DNA of 64,000 nt from Prosthecobacter sp. (GTDB lineage Bacteria; Verrucomicrobiota; Verrucomicrobiia; Verrucomicrobiales; Verrucomicrobiaceae): contig JABARQ010000009.1 in assembly GCA_019186985.1 (NCBI GenBank), positions 119,741 to 183,740 on the forward strand, given 5' to 3'. Of this stretch, positions 7,560 to 15,293 are shown one piece after another. The notes below the pieces were generated by a model. That model searched no databases, was not told where the DNA came from, and saw only the letters and a program-made list of their open reading frames with translations. The translations under genes were made by a program, and so were the position numbers. The number at the start of each line of letters is the position of its first letter. Positions within the stretch are counted from its first letter, which is position 1.

Positions 7560-8465
7560 ATGTCCAAACCCGACCTCAACCTGCTTTTCACCCTTCAGGC
7601 CCTGCTCGAGGAAGGCAGCGTCGCGCGCGCCGCCAGGCGCCTGAAGCTAAGCCCGTCCGCCATGAGCCGTGCCTTGTCCCGGCTGCGCCAGACCACCGGC
7701 GACCCGCTGCTTGTCAGGGCCGGGCGGGGGCTCGTGCCCAGTCCTCACGCGCTCAAGCTCGCGAACCAGGTTCCCCAGGTTGTTCAGCAAGCCGAAGCCG
7801 TGCTGCGCCCCGAGGCAAGGCTGGATCCAGGCAGGCTGGTGCGCCTGTTCACCCTGAGGACCAGCGAAGGATTTGTCGAAAATTTCGGCCCCGCCCTGGT
7901 TTCGAGGATCAGCAGCCAGGCACCGGGCGCAAGGCTGTCGTTTGTGCCCAAGCCTGACAAGCGCGGCATGGCGTTGCGTGACGGATCCGTCGATCTTGAA
8001 ACAGGTGTTGTCAGCACGGAGACCGGCCCGGAGATCCGAACCCAGGCCCTCTTTCAGGACCGCCTGGTCGGCGTCGTCAGAATCGGCCATCCCTTGTGTT
8101 CGGGCAAAGTCACGGCCGCTCGTTATGCCAGAGCCCGCCATGTGACCGTGTCCCGTAACGGCAGTTCCTGGGAACCTGTGGACGACGCCCTGCAAAACCT
8201 GGGGCTGCAGAGGCAGGTCGTCGTGATGGTCGGCGGTTTCGCCACCGCGATCTCCCTCGCGAGGACATCCGACATGATCGCCACCGTCCCGGAAAGACAC
8301 ACTGGGGTGCTACGGGAGGACATGCACAGCTTCCGCCTGCCCATCCCCACCGCACCATTCACAGTCTCCATGCTCTGGCACCCGCGCCTCGACGCCGACC
8401 CGGCGCACCGCTGGCTGCGTGAATGCCTGCGTGAGGTCTGCACCGCGAAGCTGGTCATGCGCTGA
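7560..8465 (+). CDS. LysR family transcriptional regulator
   Basis: A 301-residue regulator with the N-terminal winged helix-turn-helix (NLLFTLQALLEEGSVARAAR, then LSPSAMSRALSRLRQ) at about residues 7-60, followed by the periplasmic-binding-like effector domain (for example RLVGVVRIGHPL). The ATG at 7560 gives the expected short lead before the HTH. It is transcribed divergently from the TPMT-MFS fusion gene 145 bases away, the classic arrangement for a LysR controlling its neighbour. Its effector is not predictable from sequence. Confidence 0.9.
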   Translation: MSKPDLNLLFTLQALLEEGSVARAARRLKLSPSAMSRALSRLRQTTGDPLLVRAGRGLVPSPHALKLANQVPQVVQQAEAVLRPEARLDPGRLVRLFTLRTSEGFVENFGPALVSRISSQAPGARLSFVPKPDKRGMALRDGSVDLETGVVSTETGPEIRTQALFQDRLVGVVRIGHPLCSGKVTAARYARARHVTVSRNGSSWEPVDDALQNLGLQRQVVVMVGGFATAISLARTSDMIATVPERHTGVLREDMHSFRLPIPTAPFTVSMLWHPRLDADPAHRWLRECLREVCTAKLVMR

Positions 8466-8569
8466 AGCACATGACCGCCCGACGATGATTCACTGGCTGC
8501 ATGACCATGGCCATTCATAGTCAAGGGGCTCGGCCCCGTTCCGCACGGACCGAGACAACGCACCCCCTT

Positions 8570-10768
8570 ATGCAACCCATCTTTCATTCCCTGCTGGCGT
8601 TCTTTGTGTTTCTTGGCTGCCAACTCCATGCCGAGGACTGGGGCACCTACCAGATTGTGCCTGTCAGCGCGCCGGAGTTCGTCCTGGAGGTCTTGGGACT
8701 GGCAACAGAGGGTGGCGCCGTCTCCATCAACAAGCCCGCCGGCTCGCCGAACCAAAAATGGATCATCCAGCCGCGCGGTGACGGCTGGCACGCCCTGAGC
8801 CTGGCATCCCAGCCCGGGCTGGTGCTCACCGTGGACGGCGCAGGCATGACAAATGGCACGAAGGTGCTCCTCGCGAAGGACAACAAATCGGACGCACAGC
8901 TTTGGTCGCTCACGGAGCAGGACAACGGCAGCTACGCCATCGAGCCGAAGCACGCGCCCGGCATGGGGTTCGACCATCTCGGCGGCAAAAAGGAAATCGG
9001 CGCGAAGGTCGATCTGTGGCAGCACCGGAAGGGCGATTCGCATTTACAGTGGTTCGTGCGGCCGCTCGCGGGCAGCGGCATCGTGGAGGCAAAGCAAGGC
9101 GCGGCTCCGGCCTACACACCGCCCGCCATCAAGCCCGAAGACATCCAGGAAGGCCGCATCGAGACCTTCCAGTTCACGCAGAGCAAGATCTTCCCCGGCA
9201 CGGTGCGCGAGGTCACCGTCTTCATCCCGGCGCAATACGACGCCAGCAGGCCCGCGTGCGTTTATGTGAAGACCGATGGCTTCAATCCGCGCGAAAAGGC
9301 CGCCTTGGAGACGATGATCGCCACGAAGGAGATTCCCGTGATGGTTGGCGTCTTCGTGCGGCCCGGCACACTGCCCGCGCCGATGAAAGGCACCGCCGAC
9401 CGCCGGAATCGCGGCTTTGAATACGACGGCATCAGCGACAACAAGGTCCGCTTCCTGGATGAAGAACTGCTGCCCTTCGTCGCCAAGCAGTGTCAGATCA
9501 ACCTGAGCACGAGCGGCAACGACCGCTGCATCTCCGGTGGCAGCAGCGGCGGCATCGCCGCCTTCACCGCCGCATGGCATCGTCCCGAGGCCTTCAGCCG
9601 TGTCTATGCCGCCAGCGGCAGCTGGGTCGCGTTTCGTGGAGGGCATGAGTTCCCCACCATGGTGCGCAAGTTCGAAGCCCGCCCCGTTCGCGCCTACCTC
9701 ACCACCGGCATGCGCGACATGGAAAATGCCGCTGGCGACTGGTTTCTGCTCGATCAGGAAATGGCCAAGGCGCTGAAGTTTTCAGGCTACGACCACCAGT
9801 TCCGCATCATCGACGGCGGCCATGTCGCGGGTTACATGGAACACTGGCAGGAGGCCATGGCCTGGCTTTGGAAAGGCTGGCCGCAGCGCGTGAAGGCAGG
9901 CCCCGGCCCCCCGAGGGCCCAGGAAATCCTGATCCCTGGCGAAGACTGGAAACTCGTCGCCGAAGGCTTCAAAAGCACCCGAGGACCTTCCACGGCCGCA
10001 ACCGGCGAAATCTTCTTCGCCGACACTTCTGCCGACAGGATACATCGCATCGGACTTGATGACCAGGTCAGCGTCTTTGCGGAAGAGACCGGCAACGCCC
10101 ACTGCGTCAGCGTTGGGGCCGACGGCAGGATTTACACCGTCTCCGAAAAGTCGGGACAGGTGCTGAGCTATGATGGGAACGGCAGGCCGAGCCTCGTTTT
10201 GCAGGGCCTCACCGGCCACAGCATCCTCGCGCATCCGAACGGCAGCCTATACGTCACCGACAACGACGACAGAAAACCCAACAACGGCGGCAGCGTCTGG
10301 CTCATCAAGGACGGTCAAAAGAAGCAGGTCGACGCCGGCCTCAAGTTCGCCACCGGCCTGGCCTTCCGCCCCGACCAATGGCTGCTTTCCGTCGGCGAAG
10401 GCCGCTCGAAGTGGGCCTGCAGCTACCAGATCGCGGATGACGGCGCGCTCATCCACAAAGAGCGCTTCTTCCACCTCCACGTCCAGGATTGGGACGACGA
10501 CGCCGGCGCGGAATGCCTCTGCTACTCCCTGGAGGGCCGCCAGTTCATCGCCACGAAGAGCGGCATCCAGATCAGCGCCGACGACGGCCCCACCCAGGTC
10601 ATCCTCACCGTCCCCGGCAAAGGCCGCGTCACCGCCGTCGCCCTTGGCGGCAGGGACAAGGACACGCTGTATGCGTTCTGCATGAACAAGATCTGGAAGC
10701 GCAGGATCCAGCAGCACGCGCTGGGGGCCTGGAGTTCGTGGACGAAGGTGGTTCCCAACAAGTTGTAA
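8570..10768 (+). CDS. Secreted ricin-lectin / esterase / SMP-30-like three-domain protein
   Basis: A 732-residue exported protein with three modules. ATG at 8570 is preferred because it starts a signal peptide (MQPIFHSLLAFFVFLGCQLH); an upstream in-frame start at 8501 would add 23 residues before it. Residues ~25-170 look like a ricin-type beta-trefoil, with repeated Q-x-W-like ends (NQKWIIQ, AQLWSL, LQWFVR). Residues ~195-440 are an enterochelin/feruloyl-esterase-like alpha/beta hydrolase with nucleophile elbow ISGGSSGG (about 320-327) and a C-terminal GGHVAGYMEHW. Residues ~455-715 resemble an SMP-30/gluconolactonase beta-propeller (TGEIFFADTSADRIHRI, LAHPNGSLYVTDNDD). Such a protein could bind a glycan, cleave an ester and act on a lactone; that sequence is inference. 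Confidence 0.8.
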   Translation: MQPIFHSLLAFFVFLGCQLHAEDWGTYQIVPVSAPEFVLEVLGLATEGGAVSINKPAGSPNQKWIIQPRGDGWHALSLASQPGLVLTVDGAGMTNGTKVLLAKDNKSDAQLWSLTEQDNGSYAIEPKHAPGMGFDHLGGKKEIGAKVDLWQHRKGDSHLQWFVRPLAGSGIVEAKQGAAPAYTPPAIKPEDIQEGRIETFQFTQSKIFPGTVREVTVFIPAQYDASRPACVYVKTDGFNPREKAALETMIATKEIPVMVGVFVRPGTLPAPMKGTADRRNRGFEYDGISDNKVRFLDEELLPFVAKQCQINLSTSGNDRCISGGSSGGIAAFTAAWHRPEAFSRVYAASGSWVAFRGGHEFPTMVRKFEARPVRAYLTTGMRDMENAAGDWFLLDQEMAKALKFSGYDHQFRIIDGGHVAGYMEHWQEAMAWLWKGWPQRVKAGPGPPRAQEILIPGEDWKLVAEGFKSTRGPSTAATGEIFFADTSADRIHRIGLDDQVSVFAEETGNAHCVSVGADGRIYTVSEKSGQVLSYDGNGRPSLVLQGLTGHSILAHPNGSLYVTDNDDRKPNNGGSVWLIKDGQKKQVDAGLKFATGLAFRPDQWLLSVGEGRSKWACSYQIADDGALIHKERFFHLHVQDWDDDAGAECLCYSLEGRQFIATKSGIQISADDGPTQVILTVPGKGRVTAVALGGRDKDTLYAFCMNKIWKRRIQQHALGAWSSWTKVVPNKL

Positions 10769-10769
10769 A

Positions 10770-10783
10770 TGGCCGGGCGGCCA
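10770..10783. terminator. Short hairpin between convergent genes, possible bidirectional terminator
   Basis: TGGCC (10770-10774) and GGCCA (10779-10783) form a perfect 5-bp stem with a GGGC loop inside the 22-base gap between the convergent stops. There is no clear T-run on either side, so terminator function is only suggested by position. Confidence 0.35.
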
Positions 10784-10790
10784 CTGCGGG

Positions 10791-11360
10791 TCAGGGCTCG
10801 TTTCCTGGCTTCCACTTGATGTTGCAGCCGGTGCTCGGGCGCTGGCTTTCAAGCGCTGGCTCACCGGCGAGCATCCGCCGCATCGCCTCACGCAGGTCCG
10901 CCCCGGTGACAGGCTCGCTGTTCCTCGGACGCGATGCGTCAAACTGCCCGCAGTAGACCAGCTTCAGCTCGCCGTCGAAAAGGTAGAAGTCCGGCGTGCA
11001 GGCGGCCACATAGGCCTTCGCCACCGACTGGTCCGCATCCCAAAGGTAGGGGAAGCTCCAGCCGTGCTGCGAGGCAAACGCGGGCATCTTGTCCGGCGCG
11101 TCGGCGGGATATTTGTCCACGTCGTTGGCATTGATCGCCACCACCCCGACTCCGAGCGCCTCGGCCTCGCGGGCGAAGGCCGCCAGGGCCTCCGCCAGAT
11201 GAACGACAAAGGGGCAGTGGTTGCAGACAAACATCACCATCAGACCCCGGGCGCCGCGCACATCATCCAGGGTGAAGGACCGGCCCTGCGCGTCCGGCAG
11301 TTCGAACTCGGGAGCACGGGAGCCCAGGGGCAGCAGACGGGTGGAGGGAGTTTCAGCCAT
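10791..11360 (-). CDS. Thioredoxin-like / redoxin family protein
   Basis: A 189-residue cytoplasmic redoxin of the AhpC/TSA-like group. The active-site motif VCNHCPF has Cys46 and Cys49, spaced C-x-x-C as in thioredoxins but embedded in a peroxiredoxin-like fold; the cis-Pro segment CTPDFYLF and the family tail STGCNIKWKP are present. Members are widespread and usually annotated only as thioredoxin family proteins; the role is probably thiol oxidoreduction. No signal peptide. It is followed on the same strand by nothing close and preceded by a GntR regulator gene on the same strand. Confidence 0.88.
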   Translation of the reverse strand: MAETPSTRLLPLGSRAPEFELPDAQGRSFTLDDVRGARGLMVMFVCNHCPFVVHLAEALAAFAREAEALGVGVVAINANDVDKYPADAPDKMPAFASQHGWSFPYLWDADQSVAKAYVAACTPDFYLFDGELKLVYCGQFDASRPRNSEPVTGADLREAMRRMLAGEPALESQRPSTGCNIKWKPGNEP

Positions 11361-11421
11361 GATGGATGATTCTTCGTTAGGCAGGGATCAGCGAGGCGAC
11401 AAGCCTGGATTTCGCACCACC

Positions 11422-12105
11422 TCAGCCCCTTGCCCTGGCCAGCTTCAGGTAATGCTCCGCCGCCGTCTGGTTGTGCGAGGCCAGCAGGCCCGTCAGCCGC
11501 GCGGAGTCCTTCTGGCGGATCGCTCGCACGATGGCTCGGTGCTCCTTGTTCGCAGCCGTCATGTCCGGCGGCTGGGACTTGTGAAACGCGCTTCGATGCA
11601 GCCTCTCCCATTCCGTCAGCACGCCGCGCAGGCTTTCCTCCACCCGGCTGAAGCCCGCCACACGGCAGGGCAGCAGGTGAAACTCGCGGTTCGCCGCCTC
11701 AAACGCGGCCCGGTCGCCCTTCTGCGCCGCTGCTTCAAGCCTGGCCAGCAAGGTTTCCAGTTCGCCCAGCGACTCCTCGTCAAACCGTTCCAGCGCATGC
11801 ACGGCGGAGACGCCCTCCAGCGCCCCCAGCATGGCGAAGATCTCGCCCAGCGACGACACGTCCACCTCCGTCACCCGGACGCCGGTGTGCGGACGGATCT
11901 CCACCAGCCTTTCCGACTGCAGCTGCCGCAACGCCTCGCGCACCGGGATGATGCTCACCTGGAAGCGCTTCGCGAGCGCATCAATGACAATGGTGGCGCC
12001 TGGCTTCAGCGCGCCGCCGAGGATCTCGCCGCGCAGCGCCTCATAAACCGCCATCTGCTTGGTGGGGATGGCGGCTGGCCTTGGTGCTCGGGGGCGGGCG
12101 GACAT
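11422..12105 (-). CDS. GntR family regulator with FCD effector domain
   Basis: A 227-residue regulator. The N-terminal winged helix (VYEALRGEILGGALKPG, then RFQVSIIPVREALRQLQ) is the GntR signature, and the helical remainder (EFHLLPCRVAGF, EHRAIVRAIRQKD) fits an FCD ligand domain, which typically binds small organic acids through a metal. ATG at 12105 is chosen; the longer frame to 12153 begins with TTG and runs into the palindrome upstream. The gene is divergent from the oxidoreductase at 12209 and probably controls it and itself. Confidence 0.88.
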   Translation of the reverse strand: MSARPRAPRPAAIPTKQMAVYEALRGEILGGALKPGATIVIDALAKRFQVSIIPVREALRQLQSERLVEIRPHTGVRVTEVDVSSLGEIFAMLGALEGVSAVHALERFDEESLGELETLLARLEAAAQKGDRAAFEAANREFHLLPCRVAGFSRVEESLRGVLTEWERLHRSAFHKSQPPDMTAANKEHRAIVRAIRQKDSARLTGLLASHNQTAAEHYLKLARARG

Positions 12106-12130
12106 GAAGGGTATGCGGAAGCCCAAAAAA

Positions 12131-12143
12131 GCCGGAATCCGGC
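12131..12143. repeat. Short GCCGGA/TCCGGC inverted repeat upstream of the GntR gene
   Basis: GCCGGA (12131-12136) and TCCGGC (12138-12143) are perfect arms around one base, flanked by an A-run on the plus strand (T-run on the minus strand). A closely related sequence occurs after the next gene at 13376. It may be an operator half, a REP-like remnant, or attenuate the regulator transcript. Confidence 0.35.
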
Positions 12144-12152
12144 TTGCGGTCA

Positions 12153-12164
12153 ATCATATATGAT
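12153..12164. promoter_or_regulatory. Perfect palindrome ATCATATATGAT, candidate GntR operator
   Basis: A perfect 12-bp AT-rich palindrome in a GC-rich background, located 48 bases before the GntR start and 44 bases before the oxidoreductase start. FCD-type GntR regulators bind short AT-rich palindromes in the divergent promoter, so this is a good operator candidate. Identity as the operator is inferred from position and symmetry. Confidence 0.55.
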
Positions 12165-12208
12165 GTATGACGGCACGACCCTTCCGCAATTCTTCACCCT
12201 CTGATTAC

Positions 12209-13375
12209 ATGGCCATCCAGCGCATCGGCATCATCCTCAACGGCGTCACCGGACGCATGGGCACCAACCAGCATCTCGTCCGCTCCATCCTCGCCATCAT
12301 CCGGCAGGGCGGCATCAGGGTCTCCGACGACCTGACGCTGATGCCCGACCCCATCCTGACGGGCCGCAGCGCGAACAAGCTGCAGGCGCTGGCCGCGAGG
12401 CATGGCTGCGAAAAGACAGGCCCGCTGAAGACCAGCACCGACCTCGCCGCCGTGCTGGCCGACCCGGCCTACCCGATCTTCTTCGACGCCTCAGGCACGC
12501 TGCACCGCGCCCGTTTTGTCGAGATGGCGGCCGCCGCCGGAAAGGCCGTCTATTGTGAAAAGCCGACCGCCGTGGAGACGACGGAGGCCCTGCGTCTTGC
12601 CGAGCTCTGCGAGAAGGCAGGCGTCAAGAACGGCGTCGTCCAGGACAAGCTCTGGCTGCCCGGCATCCGCAAGCTGGCCCTGCTGCAGTCCCAGGGCTTC
12701 TTCGGCCGCATCCTGAGCGTGCGCGGCGAGTTCGGCTACTGGGTCTTCACCGGGGAGCACGAGGGCCAGCCCGCCCAGCGCCCCTCCTGGAACTACCGCA
12801 AGGCCGACGGCGGCGGCATCATCGTCGACATGCTCTGCCACTGGCGCTATGTGATCGACAATTTGTTCGGCGAGGTCACCGGCGTGAGCTGCCTTGGCGC
12901 CACCCACATCCCGCAGCGCGTGGACGAGCAGGGCCGGGCCTACGCCTGCGACACCGACGATTCCTGCTACGCCACCTTTGAGACCAGCCAGGGCGTCGTC
13001 TGCCAGTTCAACAGCTCCTGGTGCGTGCGCGTGCGCCGCGACGACCTCTTCACCATGCAGGTGGACGGCACCCACGGCTCCGCCCTCGTCGGCCTGCGCA
13101 AGTGCTGGTTCCAGTCCATGGCCGGCACGCCCAAGCCGGTGTGGAATCCCGACATCGACTCGCCGATCAACCATTACGCACACTGGCAGGAGGTGCCCGA
13201 CACCGCCGAACACGACAACGCCTTCAAGGTGCAGTGGGAGATGTTCATCCGCCATGTCGCCCTCGGCACACCGTTCCGCTGGACGCTTCGCGAAGGCGCC
13301 AAGGGCGTGCAGCTGGCCGAGCTCGGCCTGAAGAGCTGGGCCGAGCGCCGCTGGCTGGACGTCCCCGCCCTGTAG
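12209..13375 (+). CDS. Gfo/Idh/MocA family oxidoreductase, cytoplasmic
   Basis: A 388-residue NAD(P)-dependent oxidoreductase without an export signal. ATG at 12209 places the start directly before QRIGIILNGVTGRMG, an atypical but recognisable dinucleotide-binding loop. The family motif appears as YCEKPTAVETTEA at about residue 114. The C-terminal half has GGGIIVDMLCHWRY and a Cys/Trp-rich substrate region. The sequence group is usually found with an FCD GntR regulator, as here; partner lyase or amidohydrolase genes that sometimes accompany it are not in this window. Substrate is probably a sugar-acid-like compound, by inference. Confidence 0.85.
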   Translation: MAIQRIGIILNGVTGRMGTNQHLVRSILAIIRQGGIRVSDDLTLMPDPILTGRSANKLQALAARHGCEKTGPLKTSTDLAAVLADPAYPIFFDASGTLHRARFVEMAAAAGKAVYCEKPTAVETTEALRLAELCEKAGVKNGVVQDKLWLPGIRKLALLQSQGFFGRILSVRGEFGYWVFTGEHEGQPAQRPSWNYRKADGGGIIVDMLCHWRYVIDNLFGEVTGVSCLGATHIPQRVDEQGRAYACDTDDSCYATFETSQGVVCQFNSSWCVRVRRDDLFTMQVDGTHGSALVGLRKCWFQSMAGTPKPVWNPDIDSPINHYAHWQEVPDTAEHDNAFKVQWEMFIRHVALGTPFRWTLREGAKGVQLAELGLKSWAERRWLDVPAL

Positions 13376-13398
13376 GCCGGAATCCGCTTGCCGGATGC
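13376..13398. repeat. GTAG-adjacent hairpin after the oxidoreductase stop
   Basis: Directly after the TAG stop (GTAG at 13372-13375) comes a sequence with stem ATCCG (13382-13386) / CGGAT (13392-13396) around a CTTGC loop, and outer GGC/GCC pairing with a small bulge. It shares GCCGGAATCCG and CTTGC with the element at 12131, so related elements flank this gene on both sides. Confidence 0.4.
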
Positions 13399-13412
13399 CT
13401 TTGGGAAGGATG

Positions 13413-13450
13413 AAGTGAGGCCCGCGCCCGCCAGGGTGCGGGCCTCACTT
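13413..13450. promoter_or_regulatory. Perfect 13-bp inverted repeat abutting the antiporter start codon
   Basis: AAGTGAGGCCCGC (13413-13425) and GCGGGCCTCACTT (13438-13450) are exact reverse complements around a 12-base loop. The structure ends one base before the ATG at 13452 and leaves no room for a separate ribosome-binding site. It may be the terminator of the upstream gene (no T-run follows) or a translation-control hairpin for the antiporter. Confidence 0.6.
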
Positions 13451-13451
13451 C

Positions 13452-15293
13452 ATGCACGACACGAACTTCTTCCTCTCGGCATTCCTCTACCTCGCCACCG
13501 CCGTGCTGATGGTGCCCGTGGCGCACCGCCTCGGCCTGGGCTCCGTGCTCGGCTACCTCATCGGCGGCGCCTTGATCGGCCCCTTCGCCCTGGGATGGGT
13601 GGGCGGCGCGCAGGGCGAGGAGGCCATGCACTTCGCCGAGTTTGGCGTCGTCATCATGCTCTTCATGATCGGCCTGGAGCTCGAGCCCTCCCGCCTCTGG
13701 CGCATGCGTGGTCCCATCTTTGGTTTGGGCGGCCTGCAGGTTGTGCTGACCTCGCTGGCCGGCATGGGGGTGTCCGCAGGCCTCGGAGTCCCTCCCAAGG
13801 CAGCCCTCGCCATCGGCATGATCCTGTCGCTCTCCTCGACGGCCATCGTCATCCAGACCCTTCAGGAAAAGTCGCTGATGCAGACGGATGCGGGAGGCGA
13901 CGCCTTCTCCGTTCTGCTCTTCCAGGACATCGCGGTCATTCCCATGCTGGCCGTCTTTCCCCTGCTGGCCTCGGGCGATCCCTCCGGAGGTGACAGCCAG
14001 GGCTGGATCCATTCCCTGCCCCACTGGGCCCGGCCCATGGTCACGCTCGGCGCCGTGGCGTCGATCGTGTTCGCAGGACAGTTCCTGGTCCCGCGCGGCT
14101 TTGCCGTGCTCGCCAGGACCGGCCTTCGCGAACTCCTCACCGCCGCAGCCCTGCTCCTCATCGTCGGCGTGGCCGTGCTGATGACGCAGGTCGGGCTTTC
14201 CCAGGCGCTGGGCGCCTTCGTCGCCGGCGTGGTGCTCGCCGGCAGCCACTACCGTCATGAGCTCGAAAGCAACCTCGAGCCCTTCAAGGGCCTCCTGCTC
14301 GGGCTGTTCTTTCTCGCCGTCGGTGCGTCGCTCGACTTTGACGTGGTCCGGGCCAGGCCCGCGCTCATTGCCGCGCTTGTTGTTGGGCTGATCGTGCTGA
14401 AAGCAGGCGTGCTCTTTGCCGCCGCCGCCATGCTGAAGATACGAGGCGCCCGCCGCTGGCTGCTCTGCCTCAGCGTCGCCCAGGGCGGTGAATTCGCCTT
14501 CGCCCTGCTCTCCATGGCGGTCCAGCAGCAGATCTTGGACGATGAAACCTCGAAGCTTCTGGTGGCCGTGGTCGCCCTTTCCATGGCCTTCACACCGCTG
14601 CTGTTCGTGCTTTACGAACGGCTCATCGCACCACGCTACACCGCCGTGGAGGAAAGCAGCCGCGCCCCAGACACCATCGACGAACAGGCCCCGGTCATCA
14701 TGGCCGGCTTCGGGCGCTTCGGCAATTTCGTCGGCCGTTTCCTCATGTCCCAGGGCGTGAAGGTCACCGTCCTGGAAAGCGACCCCGACCATGTGGACAT
14801 GCTGCGCAGCTTTGGCTTCAAGGTCTTCTATGGCGACGCCACACGGGTCGACCTCCTTCATGCCGCCGGCATCTCCGAGGCGCACATGCTCATCATCACC
14901 CTCGCCGACAAGCCGAAGGTTGCCCGGCTTGTCTCGGAGGTGCGTGAAAAATTCCCCCGCCTGCGGATCCTCGCACGCGCCTATGACTACGACCAGCGCC
15001 ACGAGCTCCGGGGCCTGGGCCTGAACATCGAGGACATCGTCCATGAACAGATGCACAGCGCGCTCGAGCTCGGCATGAAGGCGCTGTGCGTGCTCGGGAG
15101 GTCCCGCGACTGCATGGAGGACGCCGTGCGCAGGTGGAAGTCGCATGACGAGGAGACCTTCGACCTGCTGATGCCTCACCAGGATGATGCCGCCGTCTTT
15201 GCCAGCATCGCCCGCGAACGCCGCATCCAGCTCACCCAGCTCTTTGAGCGCGACCGGGCCGAGGTCAGCCCTGGGTCTGGCACTGGGCCTTGA
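13452..15293 (+). CDS. Kef-type CPA2 potassium/proton antiporter with RCK domain
   Basis: A 613-residue inner-membrane protein. Residues 1 to about 390 form the Na+/H+-exchanger-like membrane domain with around a dozen hydrophobic segments and family stretches such as FGVVIMLFMIGLELEPSRLW and LLFQDIAVIPML. From about residue 410 a TrkA-N/RCK nucleotide-binding domain follows (IMAGFGRFGNFVGRFL, GDATRVDLLHAAG). Glutathione-gated KefB/KefC exporters share this architecture; no KefF/KefG ancillary gene is nearby, so gating is uncertain. The 3' end overlaps the convergent ABC-F gene by 29 bases. A 13-bp hairpin abuts the start. Confidence 0.9.
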   Translation: MHDTNFFLSAFLYLATAVLMVPVAHRLGLGSVLGYLIGGALIGPFALGWVGGAQGEEAMHFAEFGVVIMLFMIGLELEPSRLWRMRGPIFGLGGLQVVLTSLAGMGVSAGLGVPPKAALAIGMILSLSSTAIVIQTLQEKSLMQTDAGGDAFSVLLFQDIAVIPMLAVFPLLASGDPSGGDSQGWIHSLPHWARPMVTLGAVASIVFAGQFLVPRGFAVLARTGLRELLTAAALLLIVGVAVLMTQVGLSQALGAFVAGVVLAGSHYRHELESNLEPFKGLLLGLFFLAVGASLDFDVVRARPALIAALVVGLIVLKAGVLFAAAAMLKIRGARRWLLCLSVAQGGEFAFALLSMAVQQQILDDETSKLLVAVVALSMAFTPLLFVLYERLIAPRYTAVEESSRAPDTIDEQAPVIMAGFGRFGNFVGRFLMSQGVKVTVLESDPDHVDMLRSFGFKVFYGDATRVDLLHAAGISEAHMLIITLADKPKVARLVSEVREKFPRLRILARAYDYDQRHELRGLGLNIEDIVHEQMHSALELGMKALCVLGRSRDCMEDAVRRWKSHDEETFDLLMPHQDDAAVFASIARERRIQLTQLFERDRAEVSPGSGTGP

